In this document: positions 1 through 10,103 of the stretch, one piece after another | How positions within the stretch are numbered: position 1 is the stretch's first letter | How the letters are laid out: each line of letters opens with the position of its first letter | Assembly (NCBI GenBank): GCA_000277445.1 | Contig: AJWJ01000004.1 | Location: forward strand, 62,001-126,000 | Length of the DNA stretch: 64,000 bases | DNA from: Polysphondylium violaceum | Taxonomy: Eukaryota > Evosea > Eumycetozoa > Dictyosteliales > Dictyosteliaceae | Direction of reading: 5' to 3' | Notes under the pieces: model-generated | Seen by the model: the letters and a program-made list of their open reading frames with translations, nothing else | Told to the model about the DNA's origin: nothing | Databases searched by the model: none | Position numbers and translations under genes: made by a program

Positions 1-371
1 CTGATATGGAATTCTAGACTTGTGACGCTCTCGGGTATACAACCAAAATCAAATTTATTTCCACCATTTACAAATGATGATACATTTTTTAACTGACCAA
101 GATGTAGAGTGTTGACAATGTATCTATAAGGATGATTGATATATTCTTTAAACTCTTGGTGGTTTTTAATTATCAATCGAATCGATATATTATTATTATT
201 ATTATATGTAGTACTATTGTTGTTGTCTGTGTTGTTAGTTATCAAAGATAGGAATTCATGATACTCATTGAGTCGACTTAAACAAACGTTTAAAAGCGAT
301 CCCTCGAATATATATTTTATAATATTTCTTTTTAAATATTGGTTTCTATAAATGATATAAAAGGAATTCAT
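1..371 (-). CDS. FNIP-repeat family protein, N-terminal part (cut by window edge)
   Basis: About 123 codons read leftward from an ATG at 371 and stay open to the window edge. The product starts MNSFYIIYRNQYLKRNIIKY, the R-N motif of this family. It continues with an Asn-rich loop containing five consecutive Asn, then 'NHPYRYIVNTLHLG', equivalent to the 'R-x-L-I-N-D' step, and 'IPESVTSLEF', equivalent to the first LRR-like turn. FNIP units would lie outside the window. It is divergent from the gene at 641, with a 269-bp A+T-rich gap as probable shared promoter. It does not fit classes A, B or C closely. Confidence 0.8.
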   Translation of the reverse strand, partial: MNSFYIIYRNQYLKRNIIKYIFEGSLLNVCLSRLNEYHEFLSLITNNTDNNNSTTYNNNNNISIRLIIKNHQEFKEYINHPYRYIVNTLHLGQLKNVSSFVNGGNKFDFGCIPESVTSLEFHI

Positions 372-640
372 GTAATTTATTGGCCTTCTCTTAATGTAAA
401 GGGTGCACAAATTAATTTTTTAGAAAAAAAAAAATACAAAAAAAAATAGTGGTCTTTCTTTCTTTTTCATTTAAATTCTTTATTTTCTTTGATTGTGGAA
501 ATAAATGAGATAGGATTTTATATATTATTTTGTCCTTTGATTTTTTACCTTACACCAAAAAAATATTTTTATTTTTATGAAAACTTTATACACAGAGATA
601 TACATCGCGAAATGATTAACACACAAATAATAATAGGAGA

Positions 641-2263
641 ATGAAAGACAATAATTTATTTATATCTATATATAGAAATTGTTATCTCAGATCATTGATA
701 AGAAATAATGTGTTTAAAGATACTATCATCTGTATTCCTTCATTAGAGTACTTGAATGACAATCATCAATATCTATCTGTGTTTAGTAATGATGATAAAC
801 TACAATACAATATTTTCATTCAATACACATTCAACAATAAAAATAGTTATCAACAATTTAGTCATAATAGTAATAGACATTTGGTAAATGATTTGGAATG
901 GGGAAAACATGATATTATAGATTTTGGTATTTTATATGATCAAGTTCACAGACTATCATTTTGTATTCAACAAGATAGTACAATTAGTAACGTGGATAAG
1001 TTACCAGAGTCTACAATTGTAGAACTAAATATAGACACTCAAACTCATACTCGTTTTGTTTGCTCCTCACTTGAAAAGATATTATTAGATTTGCCAAAGA
1101 ATCTTAAAGTGCTCAAGCTCTCACGCCTTTTTATCCTTTCATCTAGCGATAGTAAAATTCAATTACCAAACTCTCTTGTCAAGCTCCAATACTCTGGCAC
1201 AGGTACAGAACTCGATAGATTTGTAATTGATACTCCTAACAAGATATTAAATGGTCCATGTTTAAAAGTATATAGTACACAAGATTTACAATGGTTACAA
1301 GATAAACTTTGGATCAGTGATATATTGATGATTCAAGGAGTCCACCAAATACCATCTCATGTTAGAAAGATCGATCTGTGTGTTGCTTTGGATAAAGAAT
1401 TAGTTCATTGCTTACCACCTCGGTTGGAATGGTTAAACGTGAACAAAATAAGAGGTCCAAAAAACCAACAACATGTTGCACTATTATTGAAACAACATCT
1501 TTCAAAACTACGGCACCTTAGTCTATATGTTTACATAGAAAACCAACTTGGGAAAGAACCATTGTTCTCTGAAAGTTTAGAGTATCTCTATCTTTCTGGG
1601 GGCCACAAAGAAATAGATGGTAGCATGTTCCCACCAAAGTTGAAAATATTGAATCTCGGCCAATATAATCGAGAGCTCAAGATTGGGTCATTGAGCAATA
1701 GTATAACAAATCTAACACTCAACTATTATGACGAACCTCTAACGTCCTCAGTCTTGCCAGATCAACTTCAATCATTGTGTTTATTCTCCTTTGACAATAC
1801 CATCCAAGCCAATTGCCTCCCCACTTCATTGACAAGTTTGCAACTCAACATTTTCAGTGGTTCCTTTGAAAATGTAGGTACATTGGACAATCTCAGATAC
1901 CTAAAAGTTCATACACTCAATCAATCCATGGTGGACACACTGACCAATGTAAATCGTATTAAACTATCATTTTTCAACATTGCACCCAACACTAGTTTTA
2001 TAACAAATACATCAATCACCAATCTCTATCTACAAAATACGTCCTATGACGGTTCAACAATTGCAGATGGGTTCCTCCCATCAAGTCTTGTCAGATTACA
2101 TTTAGATGGTTTTCGTATCCAATCCATCGACACCATTCCACCCAGCTGTGTGTATCTCGATTACAATCACAAAAACTTGGATCTCACTCTCATACCCCAA
2201 TCTGTGAAGAACATCTATTTTTTGGAGCCAAAAGTACTCGATACTTTTATCGAATACCTATAA
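641..2263 (+). CDS. FNIP-repeat protein, class A, inverted member
   Basis: The product has 540 residues, in one exon from an ATG in A-rich context. The N-terminus has the class A signature (YRNCYLRSLIRNNVFKDT, about residues 12-29). The P-N-K/W module sits near residues 201-240 ('WLQDKLWI'), followed by 'IPSHVRKID'. FNIP units run from about 310 to 410, then GSF, then 'IPPSCVYL' near the C-terminus. This is the only typical class A gene on the plus strand. Its best match by eye is the minus-strand gene at 13814: both have K-E-I-D/N-G-S-M in the same unit and end in F-L-E-P, suggesting an inverted duplicate. Likely a protein-binding scaffold; partner unknown. Confidence 0.92.
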   Translation: MKDNNLFISIYRNCYLRSLIRNNVFKDTIICIPSLEYLNDNHQYLSVFSNDDKLQYNIFIQYTFNNKNSYQQFSHNSNRHLVNDLEWGKHDIIDFGILYDQVHRLSFCIQQDSTISNVDKLPESTIVELNIDTQTHTRFVCSSLEKILLDLPKNLKVLKLSRLFILSSSDSKIQLPNSLVKLQYSGTGTELDRFVIDTPNKILNGPCLKVYSTQDLQWLQDKLWISDILMIQGVHQIPSHVRKIDLCVALDKELVHCLPPRLEWLNVNKIRGPKNQQHVALLLKQHLSKLRHLSLYVYIENQLGKEPLFSESLEYLYLSGGHKEIDGSMFPPKLKILNLGQYNRELKIGSLSNSITNLTLNYYDEPLTSSVLPDQLQSLCLFSFDNTIQANCLPTSLTSLQLNIFSGSFENVGTLDNLRYLKVHTLNQSMVDTLTNVNRIKLSFFNIAPNTSFITNTSITNLYLQNTSYDGSTIADGFLPSSLVRLHLDGFRIQSIDTIPPSCVYLDYNHKNLDLTLIPQSVKNIYFLEPKVLDTFIEYL

Positions 2264-2402
2264 GTAGTTTATATAGAAAAGTTGTGGTGGGGTGGTGTGG
2301 GGTAGTGGGTGAAATAAAATGTAAAATGTGTGTGTTTGTTGTTCACCCATTATTTATTTGTTATAATTACCTAATTAATATATATTACAAGCAATATAAA
2401 AC

Positions 2403-2796
2403 ATGGCAGAAGGATTACCTATTTCAGTGTCTTTGGAATCAGACGGCACTAAATCAATATCTGGACTTGGTATATATACATAAAAGTAGTAGTATGAATA
2501 TAGAAACAAAATAACACTAATACACAAAACATAAAGGATGTTTTCTTCCATCACCTACAAGCATTCCAAAACCTTGTTTTCTTATGGTAACATCAGCTAC
2601 ATTTCAGGGAGATGAAGGGTTTTGGAGAGATAGAAAATTGGTTAGAAATCTAGTGATTCAACATCAAGGTAGATCATATAGTTTGGGTAGTTGTAGAATA
2701 GATGTTAGAAAACATGATTTCGATCATGACAACATACACGATTACCGTATCAACGTATGGCCTGATAACCCCATCTCTGAATCACCTTCTATATAA
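2403..2796 (+). CDS. small spliced protein of unknown function
   Basis: Two exons, 2403-2469 and 2537-2796, are separated by a 67-bp GT...AG intron that is A+T-rich. The join keeps frame and gives 108 residues starting MAEGLPISVSLESDGTKS. Support comes from the ATG with A-rich leader, the matching splice phase, and a second exon open for 260 bp with balanced composition. The product is polar, without signal peptide or membrane span, and has a His/Asp-rich stretch (KHDFDHDNIHDYR) near the end. I do not recognise the family. It is not FNIP-like and lies 140 bp after an FNIP gene on the same strand. Confidence 0.55.
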
Positions 2797-2889
2797 TGAA
2801 ATAGTTATAGTACTATTAAATAAACAGATATGATGATAGTAGTAAGATGTATAAATAGTAATACTTTTTAATTATTCATTGGGATAGGT

Positions 2890-3390
2890 TCACGAATAGC
2901 GTTGCTGACAAACAAGTGATGCAAATATCGGGAATGTGACGCCATACTCTACCAAGTGAAAGAGATGAGAGACTGCTCTTGGGAGAAAATCTTTACAAAG
3001 ACTAGCCATGGCAATCTTAAGGGACACCGTGAGGTTAAACTCGATATTGAGGAATTGATGGCTGGCTTTTAGAGTGTATTCCAATTGATCAATGACCAAA
3101 TTACCAATCCAAGCTTGATCCAAGCAGTCTCTTGGCAATTGAGAATGGTTTTGTATGCTTCTCCAAGTGAGCTGGAGGACATAAAATAAGTCAGTAACCA
3201 ACATACATGCTGCTGAGACCAAAAGCATTAGATTTCTCTTGAGTCAGCTCCGCGAATGTATCCGGTAACTTTTACACTCTTTGTACAATATCAATAGATC
3301 TATAGTCTTTTAATCCCTCTGGTATCACTCAATCAAACACCTACGACCATTCTTGCTGGTGTTGTAATGCTACTGATAACATTATCGTTT
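2890..3390 (-). pseudogene. unrecognised coding-like stretch, probably a broken or spliced gene
   Basis: A minus-strand frame from 3228 to 2890 gives 112 residues beginning MLLVSAACMLVTDLF, hydrophobic at its start. An in-frame stop lies ten codons before that ATG. Composition is clearly less A+T-rich than the flanks. Just inside the frame lies an intron-like string: GTATGT, then TTACTGAC, then a T/C-rich run ending CAG, only about 35 bp in all. Farther upstream (about 3240-3340) other frames read 'GIKRL' and 'LPDTFAEL', which resemble the first LRR-like turn of FNIP genes. It may be a decayed FNIP fragment fused to something else, or an unrecognised gene. Weak call. Confidence 0.3.
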
Positions 3391-3476
3391 AATTAATAAT
3401 GAATGCACCAAAAAATTTCCAAAAAATAGACAAGAGATATAACCATTTATTTATACAAAAGTGTTATAATATTTAT

Positions 3477-5066
3477 TTATTCCCGACAATATATAACATT
3501 TGTCACAGATAGAGGTAAAAGAGATTTATCAATATGAAAATCTATATTTAGACAAATACATCCATCTGGTATAGACCCTTTTTCAGTGATATTTATATTT
3601 TGTGTGAAAAGCTTTTTAGTTGATAGGGGTAAAAAATTAACAGGAAGGTCCACTTTGGACCATAATTGACCTTTACATTGAATTTCTTGGATAGAGGTGT
3701 TGTGTTTTAATGTGGCATAAGGTTTAATACTGGAAAAAACCAATTCAATAAAATAAACATTTTTCAATAAATTTGATACTGATTGATCTATTGTTTTGAT
3801 GGCTAGTTTGGTGAGATTGTTCAATGGACCCACTGATTCAAATGATCCCGAGAATTGATTAAGCTCCAAAGTTGAAAGTGAACTAGGTAACGAGTTGGGC
3901 TCGAGTTTGTTATTGAAACCTGATAGAATCAATTTTTTTAATCCTCTTGGAAGTACTTTAGCCTGCAATGGTTGGTTGTAACTATACATAAACAATTCTG
4001 TTAGATTAGGAGGTAAAACTCCGATCCTAAGAATAGATGGACAACTAGAATTGATAGACAATATTTGTAGAGCATTGTGGAAAACTCCACACTCCAAGGG
4101 ATGGTCATAACCATATAAATCAAAATTCTCTAATGACTGGGGAAGTGAATTGGCATTCATTTTTCCACTCTCTGTATTCCAACAGAGATGCTTTAAATTG
4201 GATGGCAATATACTCTTTTCTAAAACAAGTTCAAGATGTTGTCGAGGTGAACCTATTATAATGGAGAGTATGTGATCGGGGATAAATTTTGGATCAAATT
4301 CAGTGTAGTACAAATACACAGAGCTAACCCATGGATTGGCAGTTAACCATTCATAATCATCACTATTGTTTATCGTGTATGTGAGGCCTTTATACACTCT
4401 ATTTGATGGTAAAACAAGATGTTTTAAACTACTGGCTTCAGAAATATAATTTAAATCAGTGAGTGACTCTGGTACTCTGCATTCAACAGACATACAATAT
4501 TTGGATGGAAGGGTCAGTCTTGTTAAATTTGGTGGCAAATGGGATACCAAGTGATCAAGAAAATCACTCTCAAAATTGGAGTAAATATCATAATGTATTA
4601 TCAACTCCAACAATGTATCTGGTAATCTTCCACACCATCGTGTGACTTTTTCATTATCAAAATGAATCTCTAATCTCTTTAGGCCATTATGAAATAAATC
4701 TAAATAATAAAAAGAACATTCTTGACCATCTTGATCTATTCCTCCATTCATAGGTGACGATGGTCCAGTAGCATCTACACAAGAATCCAAAACAATATGA
4801 TCAATAATTTCTCTCTGAGGTGAGGCCAAGTATTGTCTAAATTGTGTTTTATGTCTAATTACAATTTTTATACTGATATTGTATTCTAATTTATCATTAT
4901 TTGTCAACTTTGATATATACACATGATTATTATTACTATTTAAATATGACAATGTAAACTGTAAAACTGAATCACGAAATCTATTATTTCTAATTTTACT
5001 CTTTATATAATTATTTCTGAATATAGAAAAAAATAAACTTGTCTGTGTCTCTTTGTCTCTTTTCAT
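3477..5066 (-). CDS. FNIP-repeat protein, class A variant (tandem pair, member 1)
   Basis: A single exon encodes 529 residues. The N-terminus reads FFSIFRNNYIKSKIRNNRF, followed by 'NSNNNHVYISKLTNNDKLEYNI' in place of the usual 'NDNHQYLSVFSNDDKL'. A variable Gly/Asp-rich loop (about residues 97-115) precedes 'LDLFHNGLKRLEI'. The W module is degenerate ('DYEWLTANPWVSSVYL'). FNIP units of the form 'LPRGLKKLILSGFNNKLEPNSLP' follow, then GSFESVGPLNNL and a C-terminal 'IPDGCICLNI'. It is the tandem sister of the gene at 5239, 172 bp away on the same strand; the C-terminal halves are especially close. Confidence 0.92.
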   Translation of the reverse strand: MKRDKETQTSLFFSIFRNNYIKSKIRNNRFRDSVLQFTLSYLNSNNNHVYISKLTNNDKLEYNISIKIVIRHKTQFRQYLASPQREIIDHIVLDSCVDATGPSSPMNGGIDQDGQECSFYYLDLFHNGLKRLEIHFDNEKVTRWCGRLPDTLLELIIHYDIYSNFESDFLDHLVSHLPPNLTRLTLPSKYCMSVECRVPESLTDLNYISEASSLKHLVLPSNRVYKGLTYTINNSDDYEWLTANPWVSSVYLYYTEFDPKFIPDHILSIIIGSPRQHLELVLEKSILPSNLKHLCWNTESGKMNANSLPQSLENFDLYGYDHPLECGVFHNALQILSINSSCPSILRIGVLPPNLTELFMYSYNQPLQAKVLPRGLKKLILSGFNNKLEPNSLPSSLSTLELNQFSGSFESVGPLNNLTKLAIKTIDQSVSNLLKNVYFIELVFSSIKPYATLKHNTSIQEIQCKGQLWSKVDLPVNFLPLSTKKLFTQNINITEKGSIPDGCICLNIDFHIDKSLLPLSVTNVIYCRE

Positions 5067-5238
5067 AATTTTACCACTATTACTATTATTGATTTTTTTT
5101 TGACCAAAATCCCTAATAATTCAGAAAAAAATTTGAAAAAAAATAATATTGCAATATTTTTTTTGACTTTCTATTACAAATATTAGCAATAGACGATTTT
5201 TAATTGTCAGATTGTACAATTAATTTGTATTTATTCCA

Positions 5239-6861
5239 TCAATATGAATGTTTAATATTTGTAACTGATCCAGGGGCAAGAGATTCGTCAAATTCAAGAT
5301 CTATATCTAAAATAATGCATCCATGTGGAATTGATCCTTTTTCAGTGATATTTATATTTCTTGTTAAAAGCTTTCGAGTTGACGGGGGAAGGAATTCGAC
5401 TGGTAGATCTATATTTCGTGTTGCTATACATTGGATCTCTCGGATAGAGGTGTTGTGTTTGAGAGTGGCAAGAGGTAGAATCCGGGAAAACACTATTTGT
5501 ATAAAATATACATTTGCCAATAAAGTAGATATTGATTGGTCTATTGTATTGATACATAAATGAGTGAGATGATTCAATGGACCAACAGATTCAAATGATC
5601 CAGTGTATGCCTTGAGTTCTAGATAGGTGAGTGAGCTCGGCAATGAGTTGGGTTTGAGTATGTTATTGAAATTTGGTAGGACCAATTTTTTTAATCCCCT
5701 TGGTAGTACTTTGGCCTGCAATGGTTGATTGTATCGGTTCAGACATAAATGGGTGAGATTGGGAGGTATAACCCCAATCCCGAGAATAGATTCACAACCA
5801 GAATTGATAGACAATGTTTGTAGAGCATTGTGGAAAACTCCACTCTCTAAAGGATGGTCATATTTGGAGATACTTAAACTCTGTAATGACGGAGGAAATG
5901 TGTGGGCATTCATTTTTACATCCATTGCGTTCCAAATGAGATGCTTTAAATTGGATGGCAACATGCTCTTGTCCAAAGCAAAATGGGAGGTTAGTTGTGG
6001 TGGACCCATTTTAATGGAGAGTATGTGATCGGGGATCCTGTTTGGTTCAAATTTGAGATTTAACAAAAACATGGTGGTAACCCATGGATTGGCAGCCAAC
6101 CATTCATAATCTTGACGATCGTTTACCATGTATATGAGATCTTTGTACACTCTATTTGATGGCAAAACAAGCTCATGTAAACAATCGGCTTTTGGTAAAA
6201 TATAAGATAAATCAGTGAGTGACTCTGGTGCTGTGCATTTAACAGAGATGCAGTAACTGGGTGGAAGAGAAAGTCTCGTTAAATTGGGTGGTAAATGGGA
6301 GACCAAGTGATCTAGAAATTCACTCTTGAATTGTGAGTAGTGAAAACTCGTTATCTTCAACTCTAGCAATGTATCTGGTAATGTTCCACTCCATTTACCC
6401 ACATTTCCATGATAAATAAACTCTAATCTCTTTAAACCACAATGAAATAAATCCAAATCATAACTGATTGGACTGGGAGCTTGATTGAATTTGTTTTGAT
6501 TCAATTCTTGCTCATCTTCTATCTCTTGATTCGGTGCTAGTGATGGTGGAGGTCGACCAACATCTACATATGAACGAAGAATTAGATGATCTATTATTTC
6601 TCTATGAGGTGATGCCAAGTATTGCCTAAATTCCTTTGTGTCTTTAATGATGACTTTTATACAAATATTGTATTCTTCTTTATCATTATTTGTAAACTTT
6701 GATAGGTACACATGATTATTATTACTATTTAATTCTATTAATGTAAACAGAAAAACTGAATCATTGAATCTAATATTTCTAATTCTATTCTTTATAAAAC
6801 TATTTCTAAATACTGATAAAAATAAGCATGTGTCTATACTGATTGTATCTTGTTTTATCAT
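5239..6861 (-). CDS. FNIP-repeat protein, class A variant (tandem pair, member 2)
   Basis: The product has 540 residues. It shares with the gene at 3477 the motifs SxFRNxxIKxxIRNxRFxDS, 'NSNNNHVYLSKFTNNDKEEYNI', a variable loop, and 'LDLFHxGLKRLE'. The loop here is longer, rich in Pro, Glu, Gln and Asn (about residues 95-130). The W module reads 'YEWLAANPWVTTMFL'. The C-terminus runs 'IPHGCIILDI' to 'SVTNIKHSY'. The pair clearly arose by tandem duplication. The loop is the fastest-changing part, while the GSFESVGPLN block is nearly unchanged. Downstream (right) lies an 893-bp non-FNIP gap. Confidence 0.92.
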   Translation of the reverse strand: MIKQDTISIDTCLFLSVFRNSFIKNRIRNIRFNDSVFLFTLIELNSNNNHVYLSKFTNNDKEEYNICIKVIIKDTKEFRQYLASPHREIIDHLILRSYVDVGRPPPSLAPNQEIEDEQELNQNKFNQAPSPISYDLDLFHCGLKRLEFIYHGNVGKWSGTLPDTLLELKITSFHYSQFKSEFLDHLVSHLPPNLTRLSLPPSYCISVKCTAPESLTDLSYILPKADCLHELVLPSNRVYKDLIYMVNDRQDYEWLAANPWVTTMFLLNLKFEPNRIPDHILSIKMGPPQLTSHFALDKSMLPSNLKHLIWNAMDVKMNAHTFPPSLQSLSISKYDHPLESGVFHNALQTLSINSGCESILGIGVIPPNLTHLCLNRYNQPLQAKVLPRGLKKLVLPNFNNILKPNSLPSSLTYLELKAYTGSFESVGPLNHLTHLCINTIDQSISTLLANVYFIQIVFSRILPLATLKHNTSIREIQCIATRNIDLPVEFLPPSTRKLLTRNINITEKGSIPHGCIILDIDLEFDESLAPGSVTNIKHSY

Positions 6862-7754
6862 GATATAAATTTGTCTCTGTTGTATTTGTATCTCCTTGTC
6901 ATTGCGCTAGAACTAAATATATCTTTTTTTTTGAAAAAAAAAAACCTAAGATAAAAAAAAAAAAAAGAAAAAGAATTATAAATAAATGAATGATACTTGA
7001 ATACACCACAAATTTTAATAAATAAATATTTTAGATCTTGGTTAATAATGAAAGTTTATAAATATATATATTTATAAATTTTAATTCTTAATAAATCTTA
7101 TATATCTATTTTTTTAAGCTATGCTCTATCTCATATTCTACAACTTGGTATAATTTCATCCCACTCACAATTATCTCTCTTTTTAAATACAGAGTGACAA
7201 AACATTTTACTATTTGTAAATAAATATTGAAATCTTGAAGAAAACAAGTGACTAACACATATTGTATCAATAAAAAAAGATAAAATGCTTTTATCCTTCG
7301 GCTGAAATCTTTACTGTTACAGAGGTGTTACATTCTCTTTTATCTATGTAATTCGATTAATATTTTCTTTAATTATTGATTGATTTGTACACTAAAAAAT
7401 AGTAGCAGAAGCTTATTTAGGAAACAAATGCTGTGGAATTAGTGAATTTGTCTACGCTCATCGGAATCGAAACTAGTTTGCCATGGGATTGGGGCCACTA
7501 ATCGGATTGAAATCCAAAGGCTGAGATCTTCATACCTTTTTCAGATGTCACCTCACTCCTATTTACAATATGATAAAAAAAATTTTTTTATGGAACCAAG
7601 GCTCAAAACAAAAAAAAAACGAACGAAAAAATCAAAATTTTTTTTGTATGATTTATGAGAGTGTATGTTTACATTGGTAAAATGTGCTCAGTATCTGCCA
7701 TGTCAATAGTTTATAATACAACATTTGTGTTTTATTTCATCTTGGTAAAGGTTT
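6862..7754. other. 893-bp intergenic stretch, mostly A+T-rich
   Basis: No FNIP remnant was found. A minus-strand frame of roughly 65 codons without an ATG (about 7100-7330) is open but unsupported. A less A+T-rich patch at about 7420-7560 contains a small hairpin around GGATTGAAATCC. I tested this patch by eye for a tRNA (B-box-like GTTTCGATTCC on the minus strand), but the T-stem does not pair. I see nothing else. Confidence 0.5.
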
Positions 7755-9359
7755 CTATTTCCGTTTGAAAATCTTACAAGAGGGAGGAATGGTGTTGATG
7801 GATTGGATGTCAATCCTTGTTAATTCAAGTTTAACAAGACAGACAGGAAGGAATCCGTCTTGGAGTGTTAGTATTTCGTTCCAATCTAAATTTTGGAGAC
7901 AGAGATCAGTGATGTGTGTGTTTGAGAGACTGGTGTTGTCGGCAATCGAGGTAAAGGAGAGTGCAATCTTTGTCACGTTCACCAGTACATTGACTATTGA
8001 CTGATTCAGAGTGTGAACAATTAGTTTGGTGAGATTGTCCAATGCACACACATGTTGAAACGTGCCCTGAAACATGTTGAGATACAGAGTGCTCAATGAG
8101 CGGGGCAATGAACGAGGTTCGATGGTGTTGGTGAATCTGTACATATTCAAATGCTTTAGTTGGCTGGGCAAGACGGATGTTTGCAGAGGTTGGTCAAAAG
8201 AGTCGAGCGAAAGATTGGTAATGCTGTTGGGTAACGACCCAATTTCTAGTGGTTGGTTCAAGTAACCGAGATTCAGAGATTTCAGATTTGAGGGCAACAC
8301 ATGGGCATCCAAGGCTTTGTAGTACTCATATATAAGCAGATACTCTAACGAGTCAGGAAACGTTCCATCGGTTATTCTGTCTGGCCATTGGGCTACCGCT
8401 AGTCTCTTGAGATGTGGAAGATGGTGTTTAAGTAAAGTTCCCACAGGCTGTTGTTCATCAATACATTCCATCTTTTCGCAAGTTATTTCTAGCAATCCAT
8501 GTGGCAGTGATTCAAGTACAGTGACGTTTTCTGCTCCAAAGACCATGCCATAGACATCTATTTTCTTGATGTGCGACGGTATTTGATTGGTTTGATTTAT
8601 GTATGTTCGATTGCTTATTGCCTCGTGAAGATATACTTTATTGATCCACTGTTTATCTCGTAGCCAATCTAGATGCTTCAGACTGGATGCTTTAGCGACT
8701 GTACCTTCAAACACCTTGTTTGGGGGCACAATAAATCGATCCAAACAAGCACATTCACCGGAATAGCGCAAATCGACGATCGAGTCTGGTAATCGAAACC
8801 TTGTTTCCTCATTGCTACCCGATAGTTGAAAACAATCGGGTATTGCAAGTACCTTTAAACCTGTGGGTAGATTGCACAGCATAGATTCCAGTAGCAGACT
8901 TGTAACCAACGAGTCGTTGTACTGAGTTTCACCACTTTTAATAAACAACTCGCGCACCGACAGAGGCATTACTACACCTGCACAATGTAATACTTTGTCA
9001 ATATCAAATGATAATCTATCGACACCATCATGCAACAGTCTACGTAGATCTATTATGTCGTTACTAAACAATAGCGGGTATTGTTGCAATAAATCCACAC
9101 CAACATATAATTCAATATCATTTACGAGAGATTTAAAACTATTGTTCATAAATTGAAAAAGATCCTGAGTTGAATTGATCTCCAAGGTAATGTAAATATT
9201 GTATTTTAATTTATCATCATTGCTAAACAGTGAAAGATATTGATGATTATTGTTCAAGTACTCTATATCGGGTATATCGATGATTGTATCTTTAAACACA
9301 TTGTTTCTAATCAAAGATCGTATATAACAATTTCTATATATAGATAAAAATAAATTCAT
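7755..9359 (-). CDS. FNIP-repeat protein, class A, short C-terminal tail
   Basis: The product has 534 residues. The N-terminus MNLFLSIYRNCYIRSLIRNN is typical class A. The W module reads 'LDWLRDKQWINKVYL'. Five FNIP units run from 'GTFPDSLEYLLIYEY' to 'RSLPRSLSTLYLNMF', then GTFQHVCALDNL. The protein stops soon after 'IPPSCKIFKRK', so it lacks the last 15-20 residues ('L-N-x3-I-P-x-S-V-K') that neighbours keep; that is the only oddity. Coding DNA is somewhat richer in G+C than in the flanking paralogues. A decayed copy of a class A 3' end lies 160 bp to the right, at 9520. Confidence 0.92.
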   Translation of the reverse strand: MNLFLSIYRNCYIRSLIRNNVFKDTIIDIPDIEYLNNNHQYLSLFSNDDKLKYNIYITLEINSTQDLFQFMNNSFKSLVNDIELYVGVDLLQQYPLLFSNDIIDLRRLLHDGVDRLSFDIDKVLHCAGVVMPLSVRELFIKSGETQYNDSLVTSLLLESMLCNLPTGLKVLAIPDCFQLSGSNEETRFRLPDSIVDLRYSGECACLDRFIVPPNKVFEGTVAKASSLKHLDWLRDKQWINKVYLHEAISNRTYINQTNQIPSHIKKIDVYGMVFGAENVTVLESLPHGLLEITCEKMECIDEQQPVGTLLKHHLPHLKRLAVAQWPDRITDGTFPDSLEYLLIYEYYKALDAHVLPSNLKSLNLGYLNQPLEIGSLPNSITNLSLDSFDQPLQTSVLPSQLKHLNMYRFTNTIEPRSLPRSLSTLYLNMFQGTFQHVCALDNLTKLIVHTLNQSIVNVLVNVTKIALSFTSIADNTSLSNTHITDLCLQNLDWNEILTLQDGFLPVCLVKLELTRIDIQSINTIPPSCKIFKRK

Positions 9360-9519
9360 ATTTTATAATTATTACTATAGTGAGGGACCTCATTTTATTT
9401 TTTGTTTTTTTGATTTATTTCCTACTTTTTATTATTTTTTTTACAAATTTTTCTTTCTTTCTTTCACCAAAAGAGCAATGAAATTGAATTGCAAAAGAGG
9501 ATCTTTGAATTGTTTATTA

Positions 9520-9890
9520 TTATAGATATAAAGAAAGTGTATTGTCCACCCTACAGATGTACTTTACAGATTCAGGTATAAAAGAGGTATTTAAACATAG
9601 GTTATTGTATTTGAAATACACACAACTAGATGGAATGGTGTTGACAGATTGGAGATCTAGATTTGTTAGATAAAGTCTTACAACACCTGATGGAAGGAAC
9701 CCTTGTTCAAGTTGTTTCAGAGTAAAACAATTTTCATTGTAAAACCAGAGATCCGTGATGTATTTGCAAAACTAATGTTGGGGGCAATGACAGAGAAAGA
9801 TATTTTAATACGATTTACATTAGTCAATGCATCCACCATGGATTGTACCAACTTTTAATATTCTGAGATTGGGTTCTTCAGAGGATATGA
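9520..9890 (-). pseudogene. decayed 3' end of a class A FNIP gene
   Basis: Reading leftward from about 9890, one finds 'NLRILKVGT', then 'SMVDALTNVNRIKISFSVIAPN', and, after a frame change, 'ITDLWFYN'. 'FLPSGVVRLYLTNLDLQS', 'IPSSCVYFKYNN' and 'IPESVKYI' follow, with a stop at 9520. This is the last third of a class A gene, closest by eye to the adjacent gene at 10104 ('NVNRLKVCFGSIA', 'ITDLWLYN'). The N-terminal two thirds are missing; DNA at 9900-10080 shows no FNIP signal. Probably the remains of a tandem duplicate. Confidence 0.75.
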
Positions 9891-10103
9891 TTACAAACTA
9901 TTTACATCTTTATTCTTTATATCATTTTCGGTTACTTTGGATTTATTCCTATTACCAATTATTTCATAGGGATTTAAATCTAGAGTGGTTAAAAAAGATA
10001 AACAAGATAGACAAGCATTTAAAAATAAAATCATTAAAGGAGATATCCATGAATAAATAATCAAACCCATACAAACTTGATGCTTATTTATTTATTTTCC
10101 AAA

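Noticed and set aside
7420-7560. Possible tRNA on the minus strand (B-box-like GTTTCGATTCC)
   Set aside because: The flanking five bases on each side do not pair to form a T-stem, and no acceptor stem could be found.
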